Positions 44,163-54,102 are shown, numbered from the stretch's first letter. The stretch: DNA of 64,000 nt from Polyangiaceae bacterium (GCA_025936045.1 JAICUB010000018.1:59855-123854); one strand, 5' to 3'. The notes: generated by a model from the sequence alone, not told the origin. Numbers and translations: made by a program.

Positions 44163-47100
44163 GCGTCGTTTCTAACACGCGGCTCCGGGTCCGTCTTCTG
44201 CGCGCGTTCGAGCACGGGACGCGCGGCCGCGGGATTCACGCTGAATAGCGCGTGGAGCGCGGCCTGGCGCACGAGCGCATAGCCGTCCGTCGTCGCCGCG
44301 CGCGTGAGCTCGGCGCTGCCGTTCATGCTGCCGGGTGCGCGGGCGAGCGCCTCGGCCGCCGCGACGCGGAGCGCCCAATCCTGCTCGCTCGCGAGCCGCG
44401 CGGCGACGGCGCTCGCGACGGCCGGATCCGTGGTCGGCGCCGCAGCGAGGGCCGCACGCCGCACGGCGGGATCGGCGTCCGCGAGCGCGGTGACGATGGC
44501 GTCACGCGCGAGCGGATCGCGACGGCTGCCGAGGAACGCGAGCGCACTCGCGCGAATCGGCGCGTACGGATGCCGGGTGAGCGCGGCGAGCATCGGCACG
44601 AGGTGCGCGCCCATGTCGTCGACGGCGTGTCGCGCGCGCGCGAGCTCGTTGCCGCTGAGCCCGCTCGCAAGCGCCGGCACCGGCGTGGCGTCCGGTTCGA
44701 GCCCGAGCGCCTCGACCACGGCGCTCGCGCGCTCGGGAGAGCTGCGAGCGGCACTTTCACTCGCGCGAGTGAGCGCCGGAGCCAGCCGCTCGAGCGCGAC
44801 GACGCGCTCGCTGCTCGTGTAGGGTCCGGGACGCCAGGCCTCGAGCAGCTCCCGCACGTCGACGCGCTCCTCCGGCGCGGGCAGGGGATCGGCAGGTGAA
44901 CGAAACGCGCCGGTCGTCCACGCGACCGCTGCCGCGGCTCCGACCTCGCGCAGGGCAGGATCCGGATCGACGAGAGCCTCCGCGAACGCAGCGGCCGCGT
45001 CCGGCGCCTTGAGCTCCGCGAGCGCGAGGAGCGCGCTTCCGCGCAGCTCCGGGCTCGAAGTGCGTGCGAGCGCCGAGATCGCTTCGATTTCCGCGCGTGC
45101 GCCGAGCAGTCCGAGCGCCCGCGCGGCGGCCGCCCGCGCGAGATTGCCCGCGTCCGCCGAGCCGAGCAGGCGCGCGAGCTCCGGCGTCGCGCTCGTGTCG
45201 TGCAGCAAGCCGAGCCCGAGGGCTCCGAGCGCTCGGAGCGAGGGCGCTTCGGAAGCGAGTAGGCGCACGAGCAGCGGCCGCGCCTTCGGCGAGCCCATCC
45301 GCGCGACGGCCCACGCCGCGGCGACCGCGACCGGATCCGAATCGTCGGTCGGCGCGCGGCCGTCGGCGAAGAGCGTGCTCTCGAGCTTCGGCAAGAGTGC
45401 CGGGTCGCGCAGCGTGCCCGCGGCGATCATGGCCCGCGTGCGCAGGCCGAGCTCCGCGTTACCCCTCGCGTACGCGACGAGCGACGGCCCCGCGCTCTTG
45501 CTCGCCACGTGTGAGAGCAGCGTGATGGCGACCCGTTGCTGGCTCGCGCTATCGTCCGCGAGCGCGTCGAGCAGAGGCTTCACCGCGCGCTCGCCGAGCT
45601 TCGCGAGGGCCCGCCGCGCCTCGTCCACCTCGGCGGGCGTGCCGGTGCGCACGCGATGGACGAGCGGGTAGGCAAGCGCGTCGTAAATCTCGACGAGCAG
45701 TCGCCGGAAGAGCGGCCGCTCGGGGTTCGCCAACGCGAGCGGCAGGATCTCGTGTTCGAGCGACTCGAGGGTGCCGCGGCCGAGGTTCAGCTGCATGCTG
45801 AGCCGCGCCGCACGCGAGACGAGCTCCTCGTCGGGGCAGGCGCGCACGACGCGGCGAAGCAGAAGATCCGCCTGCTCGAGCTGTCCCTTTTCGAGCAGGA
45901 GCTCGGCGAGCTCGAGATGCACGGGAAAGGCACGATCGTTTTTTTGGATGGCTTGCCTGAGCTCACCGATGGCGCGATCGGTCTCCTGGCGCCGCCGATA
46001 CATGCGGCCGAGCTTCGCGTGGCCTTCGGCGTCGTCGGGCGCGAGCTCCACCGCGCGGGCCGCGTACCTCACGGCGTCGTCGTCCTGATAGAGCTCGGCG
46101 GCGTACTCGGCCATGCGCTGGTAGTGGTCGCGCGCGTGCTTCGGATCGAGCGTCACGAGGCGCTCGAGCACGCCGATCGCCTCCTTCAACTTGTGCTCCT
46201 GCACGAGCACGGCTTCGAGCCGTCCGAGCGCCGCGGCGTCGGCCGGGGCGAGCTCGGTCACGCGCGCGAGCGTGCGCTCCGCCGCCGCGAAATTCCGCGC
46301 GCGGAGCTCGGCCTCGGCGAGCAGGCGCCCGGCGTCCAGATCCGGCGGCGTCGCCGCGAAGCGCTTGGCCAGTCCGTTCATGCGCTGCGCGCTCTGGCCG
46401 CGCAGGCTCCACAGCGTCACGACGTGTTGCCGCGCCTCGCGCGCGAGATCGGACGTGAGCTTGTCGCCGCGCAAAATCTGCTCCCAACGCGCGAGCGCCT
46501 CGTCGAGGTAGATCCGCCGTGCGTCGCTCGAGCTCTGCGTGCTCGCTGCGCGCTCGAGTCCCAGCGCGTAGGCTTTCGAGGCTCGCGTCCCGTTCGGTTC
46601 GAGCTTCGCCGCTTCGGCCAGGGCTTCGAGCCCGTCCTTGACGAGGTCGTGATCGAGCAGCACGTCGCCTTCGGCGAGTAACCCCTGCACGCGATCCGGA
46701 ACGAGCGCCTTGATGCGCTGCCAGGTCGCGAGCGCGCGCGTCTTGTCACCGGCCGCCCAATAGCGCGCGCCGAGCTCGACCAGGTGCTCCGGATCGCGCC
46801 CGCCCGCTGCTGCGAGCCGCTCGAGCAGCGCGAGGCTCCGTTCCTTTTCGCCGACGCGCTCGTAAAATTCGACGAGCGCCGCGAGCGTGTCCTCGTCGCT
46901 ACCCGCGCGCGCTTCGAGCCGCTTCAGCTCCTCGAGGGCGCGCGGTCGGTCGCCACGCTCGAGCAGCGCGTTCACGAGCCGAAACACGTATTCGGGATTG
47001 CGTGGCGCCGCGCTGACGAGCGCCTCGTACTCGTGCACGGCCTGGTCGAGTTGCCCCGCCGCCTCGAGCAAGCTCACGACTTTGAGTCTCGTCGCGACGT

Positions 47101-48277
47101 CGGTCGGCTCGCGCGCCAGCGCCTGCCGGTACGTGAGGAGAGCCTTTTCGATGTGACCGCTCTCTTCGTAGAGCGAGGCCAAAAGCCGGAGCTCGTCCGC
47201 GTCGCGCGCCCCGCGCTTCTCGAGGCGGGTCACGAGCTCCGGCAGCCGATCGTCCGCGCGGTACGCGTCGGCGATCGCCTGGTAGACTTCGCGCCTGACG
47301 CCCGCCGCCGCGCCGGAAGCCGCGAGCGCCTGCTCGAGCGTCGCAATGGCGTCTTTCTTGTGACCGGCGCGCGCCTCGGCCGCTCCGAGGTCGCGCAACG
47401 CCGGCGCGAGCACGCGGTTGTCGCCCGCCGCGGCTTTGACCACGGCCTTGAGCTCGTCGATGGCGCGTTCGTTCTCGCCGCGGGAAAGCAATTCACGCCC
47501 GAGCTCCGCGCGCACGAAGAACGAGCCCTTGGCGTGCTGCTCGAGCTCGCGCTGAAACTTCGTCGCGGCGTCGAAATCCCGCTGTTCGAGCGCCAGCGTG
47601 CGGAGCGAGCGGAGCGTGGACTCGCGTTCGGCCGCATCGGTCGTCCGTGCGAGCGCTCGTTCGAAGTGAGCACGCGCGCTCGCGCCGTCACCCCGCTGTT
47701 CGTAAAGACGTGCCAAGGCGAGCTCGGCGGCGGAGTTCTTCGGCTGCTCGGCGGAAGCCCGCTCGTAGTGCTCGAGCGCGCGCTCGGGGTGACCCTCGAG
47801 CCGCTCGACGCCCGCGAGCCCGAGTAACGCCGCGTAGCGCTCGTTCCCTTGCGCGGCGGCGCGCCGTTCGAGCTCGGCGACGAGCGCGTCCACGTTGCCG
47901 TCCCGCTGGCGATAAAGCTCGACGAGCCGCTGAATCGGAAATTCGGAGCCCGGCTGCGCCATGGCGGCGCCGAGGTAGCGTAGGATGAGCGCTTCACGGT
48001 CGCCTTCGCGCCTGTCGGGTTCGCTCCCGGAGCCCGACGGCGCGCCGCTCGCTGGCGCTGGCAACGCCGTGCTCGCGGCGGGGCGGCCGCTCGGCGTCGG
48101 CGTGGCGCGAGGTGCGCGTTGGGTTACGCCGGGTCGCGGGGTGCTGCTCGATTTCGGCGCGGCGCCGGGCGCGTGCGGCTTCTTCGTGCGGCCCTGCGGA
48201 TTGAACTGCGCCTCGGCGGCGCTCGTGTGCAGCGCGCTCGCCAGCGCGACGGCAGCCGTCAGCGTCCGCAAACGCAT
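44135..48277 (-). CDS. 1380-residue exported TPR plus HEAT repeat protein
   Basis: A Sec signal peptide (residues 1-23, cleavage after AEA) and a Pro/Ser-rich linker precede a long array of tetratricopeptide repeats (about 95-860; for example ALLTYRQALAREPTDVATRL and AAKLEPNGTRASKAYALGL). From about 885 to the end is an alpha-solenoid of HEAT-like repeats (KLGERAVKPLLDALADDS, VARMGSPKARPLLVRLLAS). There are no enzyme motifs; it is a large periplasmic or outer-membrane scaffold. A TACTCT box lies 6 nt before the ATG. It overlaps the downstream lipoprotein gene, hinting that the lipoprotein is its partner. Confidence 0.88.
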   Translation of the reverse strand: MRLRTLTAAVALASALHTSAAEAQFNPQGRTKKPHAPGAAPKSSSTPRPGVTQRAPRATPTPSGRPAASTALPAPASGAPSGSGSEPDRREGDREALILRYLGAAMAQPGSEFPIQRLVELYRQRDGNVDALVAELERRAAAQGNERYAALLGLAGVERLEGHPERALEHYERASAEQPKNSAAELALARLYEQRGDGASARAHFERALARTTDAAERESTLRSLRTLALEQRDFDAATKFQRELEQHAKGSFFVRAELGRELLSRGENERAIDELKAVVKAAAGDNRVLAPALRDLGAAEARAGHKKDAIATLEQALAASGAAAGVRREVYQAIADAYRADDRLPELVTRLEKRGARDADELRLLASLYEESGHIEKALLTYRQALAREPTDVATRLKVVSLLEAAGQLDQAVHEYEALVSAAPRNPEYVFRLVNALLERGDRPRALEELKRLEARAGSDEDTLAALVEFYERVGEKERSLALLERLAAAGGRDPEHLVELGARYWAAGDKTRALATWQRIKALVPDRVQGLLAEGDVLLDHDLVKDGLEALAEAAKLEPNGTRASKAYALGLERAASTQSSSDARRIYLDEALARWEQILRGDKLTSDLAREARQHVVTLWSLRGQSAQRMNGLAKRFAATPPDLDAGRLLAEAELRARNFAAAERTLARVTELAPADAAALGRLEAVLVQEHKLKEAIGVLERLVTLDPKHARDHYQRMAEYAAELYQDDDAVRYAARAVELAPDDAEGHAKLGRMYRRRQETDRAIGELRQAIQKNDRAFPVHLELAELLLEKGQLEQADLLLRRVVRACPDEELVSRAARLSMQLNLGRGTLESLEHEILPLALANPERPLFRRLLVEIYDALAYPLVHRVRTGTPAEVDEARRALAKLGERAVKPLLDALADDSASQQRVAITLLSHVASKSAGPSLVAYARGNAELGLRTRAMIAAGTLRDPALLPKLESTLFADGRAPTDDSDPVAVAAAWAVARMGSPKARPLLVRLLASEAPSLRALGALGLGLLHDTSATPELARLLGSADAGNLARAAAARALGLLGARAEIEAISALARTSSPELRGSALLALAELKAPDAAAAFAEALVDPDPALREVGAAAAVAWTTGAFRSPADPLPAPEERVDVRELLEAWRPGPYTSSERVVALERLAPALTRASESAARSSPERASAVVEALGLEPDATPVPALASGLSGNELARARHAVDDMGAHLVPMLAALTRHPYAPIRASALAFLGSRRDPLARDAIVTALADADPAVRRAALAAAPTTDPAVASAVAARLASEQDWALRVAAAEALARAPGSMNGSAELTRAATTDGYALVRQAALHALFSVNPAAARPVLERAQKTDPEPRVRNDAWQLLGGSR

Positions 48278-48283
48278 TTTCAG

Positions 48284-48289
48284 AGAGTA
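48284..48289 (-). promoter_or_regulatory. putative -10 box TACTCT for the TPR-HEAT gene
   Basis: On the minus strand GCTACTCT ends 6 nt before the ATG at 48277. No Shine-Dalgarno lies between. Confidence 0.4.
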
Positions 48290-48338
48290 GCGGGTCTGCG
48301 CGTCCGGTCTAGGCGACGGGCAAATCCGCCGGCAGGAA

Positions 48339-49034
48339 CTAAAATCCGCTCACGCCGAGGCCCTGACACGGAACCTGGCAAGTAGCGGCCAGGCACGTCG
48401 CCGCTTCGAGCGCGGTGAACGCGACGTTCGTGTCACCGTTGAAGCAGTCGACCCAACACGTTAGGGCCTGCGAGCTCTGAAGTCCCGTGCACGACGTGGC
48501 GCCGCACAGGATGCCGCTGATGCACGCCGAATCACTGAAGCACTGCGAGGCTTGCGGACAGGACGTGCTCACGCACTCGAAGCAGGCCCCCGGGGACGCG
48601 CCCGCGAAGCCGCCCTCGCCGATGCCCGCCGTGCCGGCGACGCCGCCCACTCCCCCGGCGCCGCCCCTGCCACCGGTACCGCCTTTACCGCCCGCTCCGC
48701 CGCGAGCTCCGAGTGACCCACCGACTCCGCTCGACCCGGCGACACCGCCGGTACCGCCGAAACTCGTTCCGGCGATTCCGCCTCCGACTCCGCCTAAGCC
48801 ACTCGAGCCCCCGACTCCGCCGAAGCCCCCGTCCACGCTGCCTCCGCCAACGGCGCCGGCACCGCCGACTCCTCCGCCCTTGCCACCGTTACCGCCACTC
48901 GCACCGGTCCCGCCCTTGCCGCTTGTTCCACCCTTGCCGCCCGAGCCGGCAACGCCCGCCTCGAAGAACTCGGACCGGCCCCCGCACGCCGCAGCGAGCG
49001 TCAGCAAAGCCGCGACCACCAAAGCCCTACGCAT
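48339..49034 (-). CDS. Gly-rich lipoprotein with Cys-rich tail
   Basis: A 231-residue lipoprotein (lipobox LAAAC, C17). Residues about 30-150 are a Gly-rich repeat region (GGxGGxGG) like the stalk of the Cys-repeat lipoprotein. The C-terminal 80 residues hold about ten cysteines (PGACFECVSTSCPQ onward), a likely disulfide-bonded knob. No named domain. It is upstream of the TPR-HEAT gene on the same strand. It is probably surface-exposed. Confidence 0.82.
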   Translation of the reverse strand: MRRALVVAALLTLAAACGGRSEFFEAGVAGSGGKGGTSGKGGTGASGGNGGKGGGVGGAGAVGGGSVDGGFGGVGGSSGLGGVGGGIAGTSFGGTGGVAGSSGVGGSLGARGGAGGKGGTGGRGGAGGVGGVAGTAGIGEGGFAGASPGACFECVSTSCPQASQCFSDSACISGILCGATSCTGLQSSQALTCWVDCFNGDTNVAFTALEAATCLAATCQVPCQGLGVSGF

Positions 49035-49116
49035 CGCCTCATTCGTAGCATTGAAGGGTCAAAGCGTCCCGTCCCCGTTCGCCCGCGGGTCGGCTTTGAT
49101 GTAGAGGAGGCACATC

Positions 49117-51330
49117 ATGAGTGGTCCGTCGGAGGCCGGCTCACCCCAGCCGGAAAGCGGGGTCCCGGGCGACCCGTCGGCAAACCCCTCGGACGCCCCG
49201 CCGGACGAAGCGACAACGAACGACGCCGGCAGTGACGGACCCGCGGACGGCGCTCGAATCGCAGAAGCACCTGCCGCCGAGACCGAAGCGCCCGCGCCCG
49301 TCGTGAACGCGCCCGCGCCCGTCGTGAATGCGACCGCACCCGCCAAGAAGCGCCCCCTCGGCGCCGTGGAGAAAGCGGCCCGCGAGCTCGCGCTCGTGCA
49401 GACAGCGCGCGTCGTGGCCCTCGCGAGCCTGCTCGGCGGTGCGATCGCGCTCTGGACGCAGCTCGCGTTCCACTCGCCCTGGCTCGACACGTTCCTGCTC
49501 GACAACGAGCTCGACGACCCGGCGCGGCGCATGTCGATTCTCGTCGTCATCGTGCTCGCGATCGCAGGCGGCGCGGTCGTATCGTTCGTTGCGACTCAAT
49601 GGTGGCGGCACCGCGGGCGTCCCTTGGCCGAGCTCGAACAATGGGCTTGGTTTCTCTCTCCGCTCCTGATGCTGCCGCTCGGCCCCGTGCTATTCCGGCC
49701 GAAGGTGTGGATGGGGCGGCACGACACGCTGCTGACGAGCCTCGTGCTCATCCTGCTCGTCTTCGAGCAACTCGCGTTTCGTTGCCTCACGAACGTGCCG
49801 CCCGCGGCGCGCGCCTGGTGGGTCGACGCGGTCGCTCAGGTCCCGGCCCGCGTCCGCAAGCACGGTCCGCTCGCGGTGGTGCTCGCGGCCGCCGCGTTCT
49901 TCTCCGCGTTCTTCATTTTTTACACGCTGCGCTGGCACTACAAGCTTCGAACCGGCAACTACGATCTCTCGATCAACAACAACCTCATGTTCGGCGGCCT
50001 GCACGGCCGCTTCCTACAGAGCCCGCTCGTTTTCCCGAAAGAGCCGGCCAAGTACCTCGCGAACCACGTCAAGCTCGGCGCGTATCTCTTCTTGCCGATC
50101 TACGCGCTCGCGCCGCGCGCGGAGACGCTCTTCGTCATCCAGTCGATTTTCATCGGCTTCGGCTCCGTTCCGCTGTTCTTGTTCGCGCGGCGCCACGTCT
50201 CGGAGTGGATGGCCGCCATCGTCTGTCTCGCCTACCTCTCCTACTACCCGCTCCACGGCGCGAGCTTCTCGGAGTTTCAGGCCGTGCCCGTCGCGGCCTT
50301 CTTCATCTTCGTGGTCATCTGGGCGGCCGACGCCCGCCGGTATCGCTGGCTCGCCGGCGCGCTCGTCGCGGCGTTGCTCATGCGCGAAGACGTGTCCGTG
50401 GGGCTCGCCGTGCTCGGCGTGTTCCTCCTCTTGTCCGGCTACCGGCCCAAGGTCGGCCTGGTCATCGCGCTCGTCTCGACCGCTTACTTCCTCCTGCTGC
50501 GCTTCTACGTGATGGACGCCGCCGGCAGCTGGTGGTTTCCGAACATGTACAAGGAGCTCTGGGCGGACGGAGAGAAGGGCTTTCGCAGCGTCATCAAGAC
50601 GATGCTGACGAACCCGATGTTCACGTTCTCGAAGCTCATCGTCGAGAAGAAGCTCTACTACCTGCTGCACTTGCTCACGCCGCTCGCGTTCCTTCCGGTG
50701 CGGCGCTGGTACCTGTGGGCGGCGTTTCTGCCCGGCGCGTTCCTCACGCTGCTCGTCACGAACTACGATCCACCCATCACGTACTCGTTCCACTACGTGA
50801 TGCATTGGGCGCCGTATCTCTTCGTCGCGAGCGTGGTCGCGCTCGAAGCGCTCAGGAACGGCCCTATTTTCGGGCCCGAGCGCTATCGCTCCGCCGCGGC
50901 GGCCATGGTCGCGGGTTCGCTCGTGCTGAGTTACAACTACGGCGCGTTCGCGCGGCGTGAGGGCAGCTTCAAGGCGGGCTTCTCGAGGATCGAATTCTCG
51001 TTCACCGAGGACGAGTGGAATCGCTATCAGGAACTGCTCGAGATCACGTCGATGATCCCGAAAGACGCGAGCGTCGCCGCCACGGAGAAGTGCGGGCCGC
51101 ATCTCTCTTCGCGCCTCGACATGTTCACGATGCGCCAGGGCCCGCAGACGGCCGATTGGATCGTGGCGTCGAGCCGCGAGCTCAAGCTCTCGAAGACGCG
51201 CCCCACGTTGAAGGAAGCGCTCGTGAGCGGGACCTTCGGCGTGGTCAAGCGCCTGGACGATTTTGCCGTCATGAAGCGCGGCTACTCGACTGCCGAAAAC
51301 CAAGCGCTCATCGACGACTGGGAGCTCTGA
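49117..51330 (+). CDS. DUF2079 multi-span membrane protein
   Basis: A 737-residue protein. The first 90 residues are acidic, Pro/Ala-rich and probably disordered, with a short tandem duplication. About twelve membrane helices follow. The loop GNYDLSINNNLMFGGLHG (about residue 280-295) and the following NHVKLGAYLF match the DUF2079 family, predicted GT-C-like membrane proteins. The soluble C-terminal 150 residues end the chain. A Shine-Dalgarno AGAGGAGG ends 6 nt before the ATG. It is 7 bp upstream of the flippase-like gene, so the two form an operon. Confidence 0.82.
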   Translation: MSGPSEAGSPQPESGVPGDPSANPSDAPPDEATTNDAGSDGPADGARIAEAPAAETEAPAPVVNAPAPVVNATAPAKKRPLGAVEKAARELALVQTARVVALASLLGGAIALWTQLAFHSPWLDTFLLDNELDDPARRMSILVVIVLAIAGGAVVSFVATQWWRHRGRPLAELEQWAWFLSPLLMLPLGPVLFRPKVWMGRHDTLLTSLVLILLVFEQLAFRCLTNVPPAARAWWVDAVAQVPARVRKHGPLAVVLAAAAFFSAFFIFYTLRWHYKLRTGNYDLSINNNLMFGGLHGRFLQSPLVFPKEPAKYLANHVKLGAYLFLPIYALAPRAETLFVIQSIFIGFGSVPLFLFARRHVSEWMAAIVCLAYLSYYPLHGASFSEFQAVPVAAFFIFVVIWAADARRYRWLAGALVAALLMREDVSVGLAVLGVFLLLSGYRPKVGLVIALVSTAYFLLLRFYVMDAAGSWWFPNMYKELWADGEKGFRSVIKTMLTNPMFTFSKLIVEKKLYYLLHLLTPLAFLPVRRWYLWAAFLPGAFLTLLVTNYDPPITYSFHYVMHWAPYLFVASVVALEALRNGPIFGPERYRSAAAAMVAGSLVLSYNYGAFARREGSFKAGFSRIEFSFTEDEWNRYQELLEITSMIPKDASVAATEKCGPHLSSRLDMFTMRQGPQTADWIVASSRELKLSKTRPTLKEALVSGTFGVVKRLDDFAVMKRGYSTAENQALIDDWEL
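49288..49329 (+). repeat. 21-bp tandem duplication in the DUF2079 gene
   Basis: Two 21-bp copies (49288-49308, 49309-49329) differ only at the last base and encode APAPVVN twice. It is a recent in-frame expansion of the disordered N-terminus. Confidence 0.85.
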
Positions 51331-51337
51331 AATCCCG

Positions 51338-52357
51338 ATGAACGCGCCTCCTCCGGCGCCCCGCGACGGCGCGCCGCGTTCGCCCGAAGTCGACGTCCCC
51401 GAAGCGCTGCAACGAACGGGCGGCCTGAAGCGCTGGCTCAAGCCGGCGATGAACGTCGTCGCCGTCGCGTTCGTCGTGCTCACGGCGCGCAGCATCGCCA
51501 AGGATTGGAGTGCCAACGCCGTCCACATTGCGCCCTGGTGGGCGCTCGCGGCGCTCGTTCCCTTCTTCTTCTCCTGCTTCGCGCAAGCTTTCGCTTGGAT
51601 CGCGCTGATCGAGCGGATGGCGCACCGGCGTGTGCCGCGCGGGCTCGCGCTTTCGAACTACCTCGCGTCACAGCTCATGCGCTACACGCCCGGCAAAGTC
51701 GGGCTGCCGATCAAGCGCATGGAAGGCGCCGATCGTCTCGGTGTTCCGCGCGCGGTCGCCGGTGTCTCGGTCCTCGTCGAGATGCTCTCGTGGACGGCGA
51801 CGGGAGCCGTGGTCGGCTTCGCCCTCGTGGCGTTCGCCGCGCCGGCGGCGGGGCTCGAATGGGTGATGCGCTTCGCCGTGCCGGCCCTGGTCGCGTCTGC
51901 GCTCGGTCTTCTCGTGTTGCTTGCGGTCGACCGCAAGGTTTATCCCGCGAAAATACGCTTTCTCTTGGGTGCCGACGGCGCCGGTCCCGTCGTCCCGTAC
52001 CAGCTGCCGCTGATCCAGACCGGGTATTGGGGGCTCGTCGCGGTCCACGGCTATCTGATGAGCATCGCACTCGGGGCGCCGCACAACGCGGCCGTGACGG
52101 CCATGGGTCTCTACGTTTTGAGCTCGGTGATGGGCTTCGTGGTTCTCGCGGCGCCGGCGGGCGTCGGCGTGCGTGAAGGCATCATTACGCTCGGCCTGAA
52201 GCCGTTCGTCGGGGCCGCCCCCGCCACCGCCGCTGCGATCATCTCGCGCGCGGCGTCCTTCATCGCCGAAGTGCTCGTGTGGGCGGTCGTCAAGGCCGTC
52301 GTGCGGGACGGGCGCTCCGCTTCAGTCGCGCTGCGCGGCTCCGTTCCGCCCTCGTAG
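51338..52357 (+). CDS. LPG synthase-like transmembrane (flippase-type) protein
   Basis: A 339-residue protein with about eight membrane helices. Motifs such as NYLASQLMRYTPGKVG and GVGVREGIITLGL are typical of the transmembrane domain of lysylphosphatidylglycerol synthase/AglD (PF03706-type). It lacks the catalytic aminoacyl-transfer domain, so it is more likely a lipid-linked sugar flippase or a lipid-modification helper. It is just downstream of the DUF2079 gene in the same operon. It converges on the next gene with a 37-bp gap. Confidence 0.85.
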   Translation: MNAPPPAPRDGAPRSPEVDVPEALQRTGGLKRWLKPAMNVVAVAFVVLTARSIAKDWSANAVHIAPWWALAALVPFFFSCFAQAFAWIALIERMAHRRVPRGLALSNYLASQLMRYTPGKVGLPIKRMEGADRLGVPRAVAGVSVLVEMLSWTATGAVVGFALVAFAAPAAGLEWVMRFAVPALVASALGLLVLLAVDRKVYPAKIRFLLGADGAGPVVPYQLPLIQTGYWGLVAVHGYLMSIALGAPHNAAVTAMGLYVLSSVMGFVVLAAPAGVGVREGIITLGLKPFVGAAPATAAAIISRAASFIAEVLVWAVVKAVVRDGRSASVALRGSVPPS

Positions 52358-52394
52358 CTCGCGCAGGGTGGCATCGTTGCGGCGGCCTGCTCGG

Positions 52395-54095
52395 TCAGAG
52401 CTTTCGTAAATCCAAGAGCGTCCAATCCCCGCGCGCGAAGACGCCGAGCTTGGGCGCGAGCTCGAGCGCCGCGAAGCCGTTCGCTTTCCCTGCCGCAAAA
52501 TCCCGCGCGATGCGACGATCGAACGGCGCGAAGTAGTTCGGCCGCGCCTCGAAGTCACGCCGGTTCAGGAGCAGGTGTGTCACGCCTTCGTGATCGCGAA
52601 AATCGCGCAAGGTGTCCACGGAGCTCGCGAAGTACGCGTCGAAGAGGACGCGGGCGCGCGCGCGCATGAGCTCGGTGTAGCGCGTGTGGAAGGGCATGTG
52701 GGTTTCACGCGCGAGAAAGACGCTGCGACGCGTGAGGTACGGAATGCTGTCGCTGGTTTCACTCGGAAAGGCGGCGATCACGGCGTTCTTCGGCAAGCGG
52801 GCGATCGCGCCGAAGAGCGCGTGGTCCGAGGCGGGAATATGGACGGTGAAGCCGGACCAAGGCACGCCGCGTGAGCCGATGACGAGCACGAGCAGCACGC
52901 TGTAGACCCACGGCAACGCGCGTACCCACCGCGCGCGCGCGTGTGCGAGCGCGCCCAACGTCGACGGCACGGCGACGAGCGCGATGATCGGCACGGCGTA
53001 CGCGACGTAGCGCTCGGGCAAGAACAAGCGCGGCTCGAGCAGGAGCGCCGCCGTGTGACACAGGACCACCGCGAGCGGCAAGAGCAAGAAGCGGCGCGCT
53101 TCGACCTCACGCCGCGCGAGCCAAAGGCACCCGAGCAGGCCGAGCACACCGACACACGGTACGAGCCACGCCGCGTGCGAGCGTGCGTCGAAGGGCGACC
53201 ACAAGGGCGCGCCCTCACCGACGACGGCGGCGCGCAACGGCGCGAGCGCGGCCGCGGGCAGCGCCGGAAAGGGCGGGCGATCCATCGGATCGAAGCGACC
53301 GTTCGGTCCGGCTTCGGGGTACGCGTGCACGAGCGCGGGCCCGATCACGGTGCCCCATTCGCGCAGACGCAAGAGCGACGGCAAGAGCACGAGCGCCGCC
53401 GCCGAAGCCGTCGCTGCGAGCACGCCCGCGCGCTTTCGGAGCGACCATGCGCTCGCGCCGCCGCGCTGAGAAGCGGGCAGCACGGCGAGTAGCGCGAGCG
53501 CTACTCCGAGCGTCAGCGCCGCCGCGGGATAAAACCCGGCTGCCACGACGGCGACGAGCGCGAGCGCCGTCGCGCGGCCCCGCACGAGCGCGAGCGCGCC
53601 GGCGGCGAGCAGCGGCGCCGCAAAGCCGCGCGCCAAGCCGCCCGTCATGCGCGCGAGCAGGTAGCCGGAGCCGAGCGTGAGGGCGAGCGCGCCGAACGCG
53701 GCCGCGCCGCCGCCGAGCTTCCACGCCGCGCTGCCCGTGCAGGCGAGCGTCACGACGAGGAGCGCGTAGGGCAGCCCCTTGCTCAGCGCGACGACGCCGA
53801 AGATCGGCGTGAGCGCCCGGTAGAGCAGCGCGTAGCCGTCCGGCAGACTCGCGAGGAAATAGTCGACGGCGGGATCCGTCGGGAAGAGCGACGCGTCCTC
53901 GTTGCGGAATTGCGCGTGGATCAGCACGCGTACGTCGTCGTTGAAGACCCAATGGCTGGACGAAAGGCGGACGTGGCCGGCGATCGCCGGCCCGTAGAGC
54001 ACGACGAGCGCGAGCGCGACTCCGCACCCGCTCGCGAGCCGCGCGAGCCCGACGCGATCACGGACGCGTCGGGCGATCGTACCGAGCCGGTGCAC
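52395..54095 (-). CDS. large multi-span membrane protein, paralogue of the 24-kb gene
   Basis: A 566-residue protein with about ten membrane helices and a soluble tail. It shares with the gene at 24002-25894 the GGLARGF membrane motif and the tail motifs IPYLTRRS and VTHLLLNR, so the two are paralogues. The first loop includes HWVFNDDVRVLIHAQF, with an acid pair in the expected GT-C position. The frame is open to 54230, but GTG at 54095 is preferred because a TAGACT box lies 7 nt upstream. Substrate unknown. Confidence 0.75.
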   Translation of the reverse strand: MHRLGTIARRVRDRVGLARLASGCGVALALVVLYGPAIAGHVRLSSSHWVFNDDVRVLIHAQFRNEDASLFPTDPAVDYFLASLPDGYALLYRALTPIFGVVALSKGLPYALLVVTLACTGSAAWKLGGGAAAFGALALTLGSGYLLARMTGGLARGFAAPLLAAGALALVRGRATALALVAVVAAGFYPAAALTLGVALALLAVLPASQRGGASAWSLRKRAGVLAATASAAALVLLPSLLRLREWGTVIGPALVHAYPEAGPNGRFDPMDRPPFPALPAAALAPLRAAVVGEGAPLWSPFDARSHAAWLVPCVGVLGLLGCLWLARREVEARRFLLLPLAVVLCHTAALLLEPRLFLPERYVAYAVPIIALVAVPSTLGALAHARARWVRALPWVYSVLLVLVIGSRGVPWSGFTVHIPASDHALFGAIARLPKNAVIAAFPSETSDSIPYLTRRSVFLARETHMPFHTRYTELMRARARVLFDAYFASSVDTLRDFRDHEGVTHLLLNRRDFEARPNYFAPFDRRIARDFAAGKANGFAALELAPKLGVFARGDWTLLDLRKL

Positions 54096-54102
54096 CGGGC
54101 GG

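Noticed and set aside
48400..49000. Simple-sequence repeat or collagen-like noncoding region
   Set aside because: It is the Gly-rich coding part of a lipoprotein with a proper signal peptide and Cys-rich tail.
51338..52357. Reading the 51.3-kb gene as mprF (lysyl-phosphatidylglycerol synthase)
   Set aside because: Only the transmembrane domain is present; the catalytic aminoacyl-transfer domain is missing.
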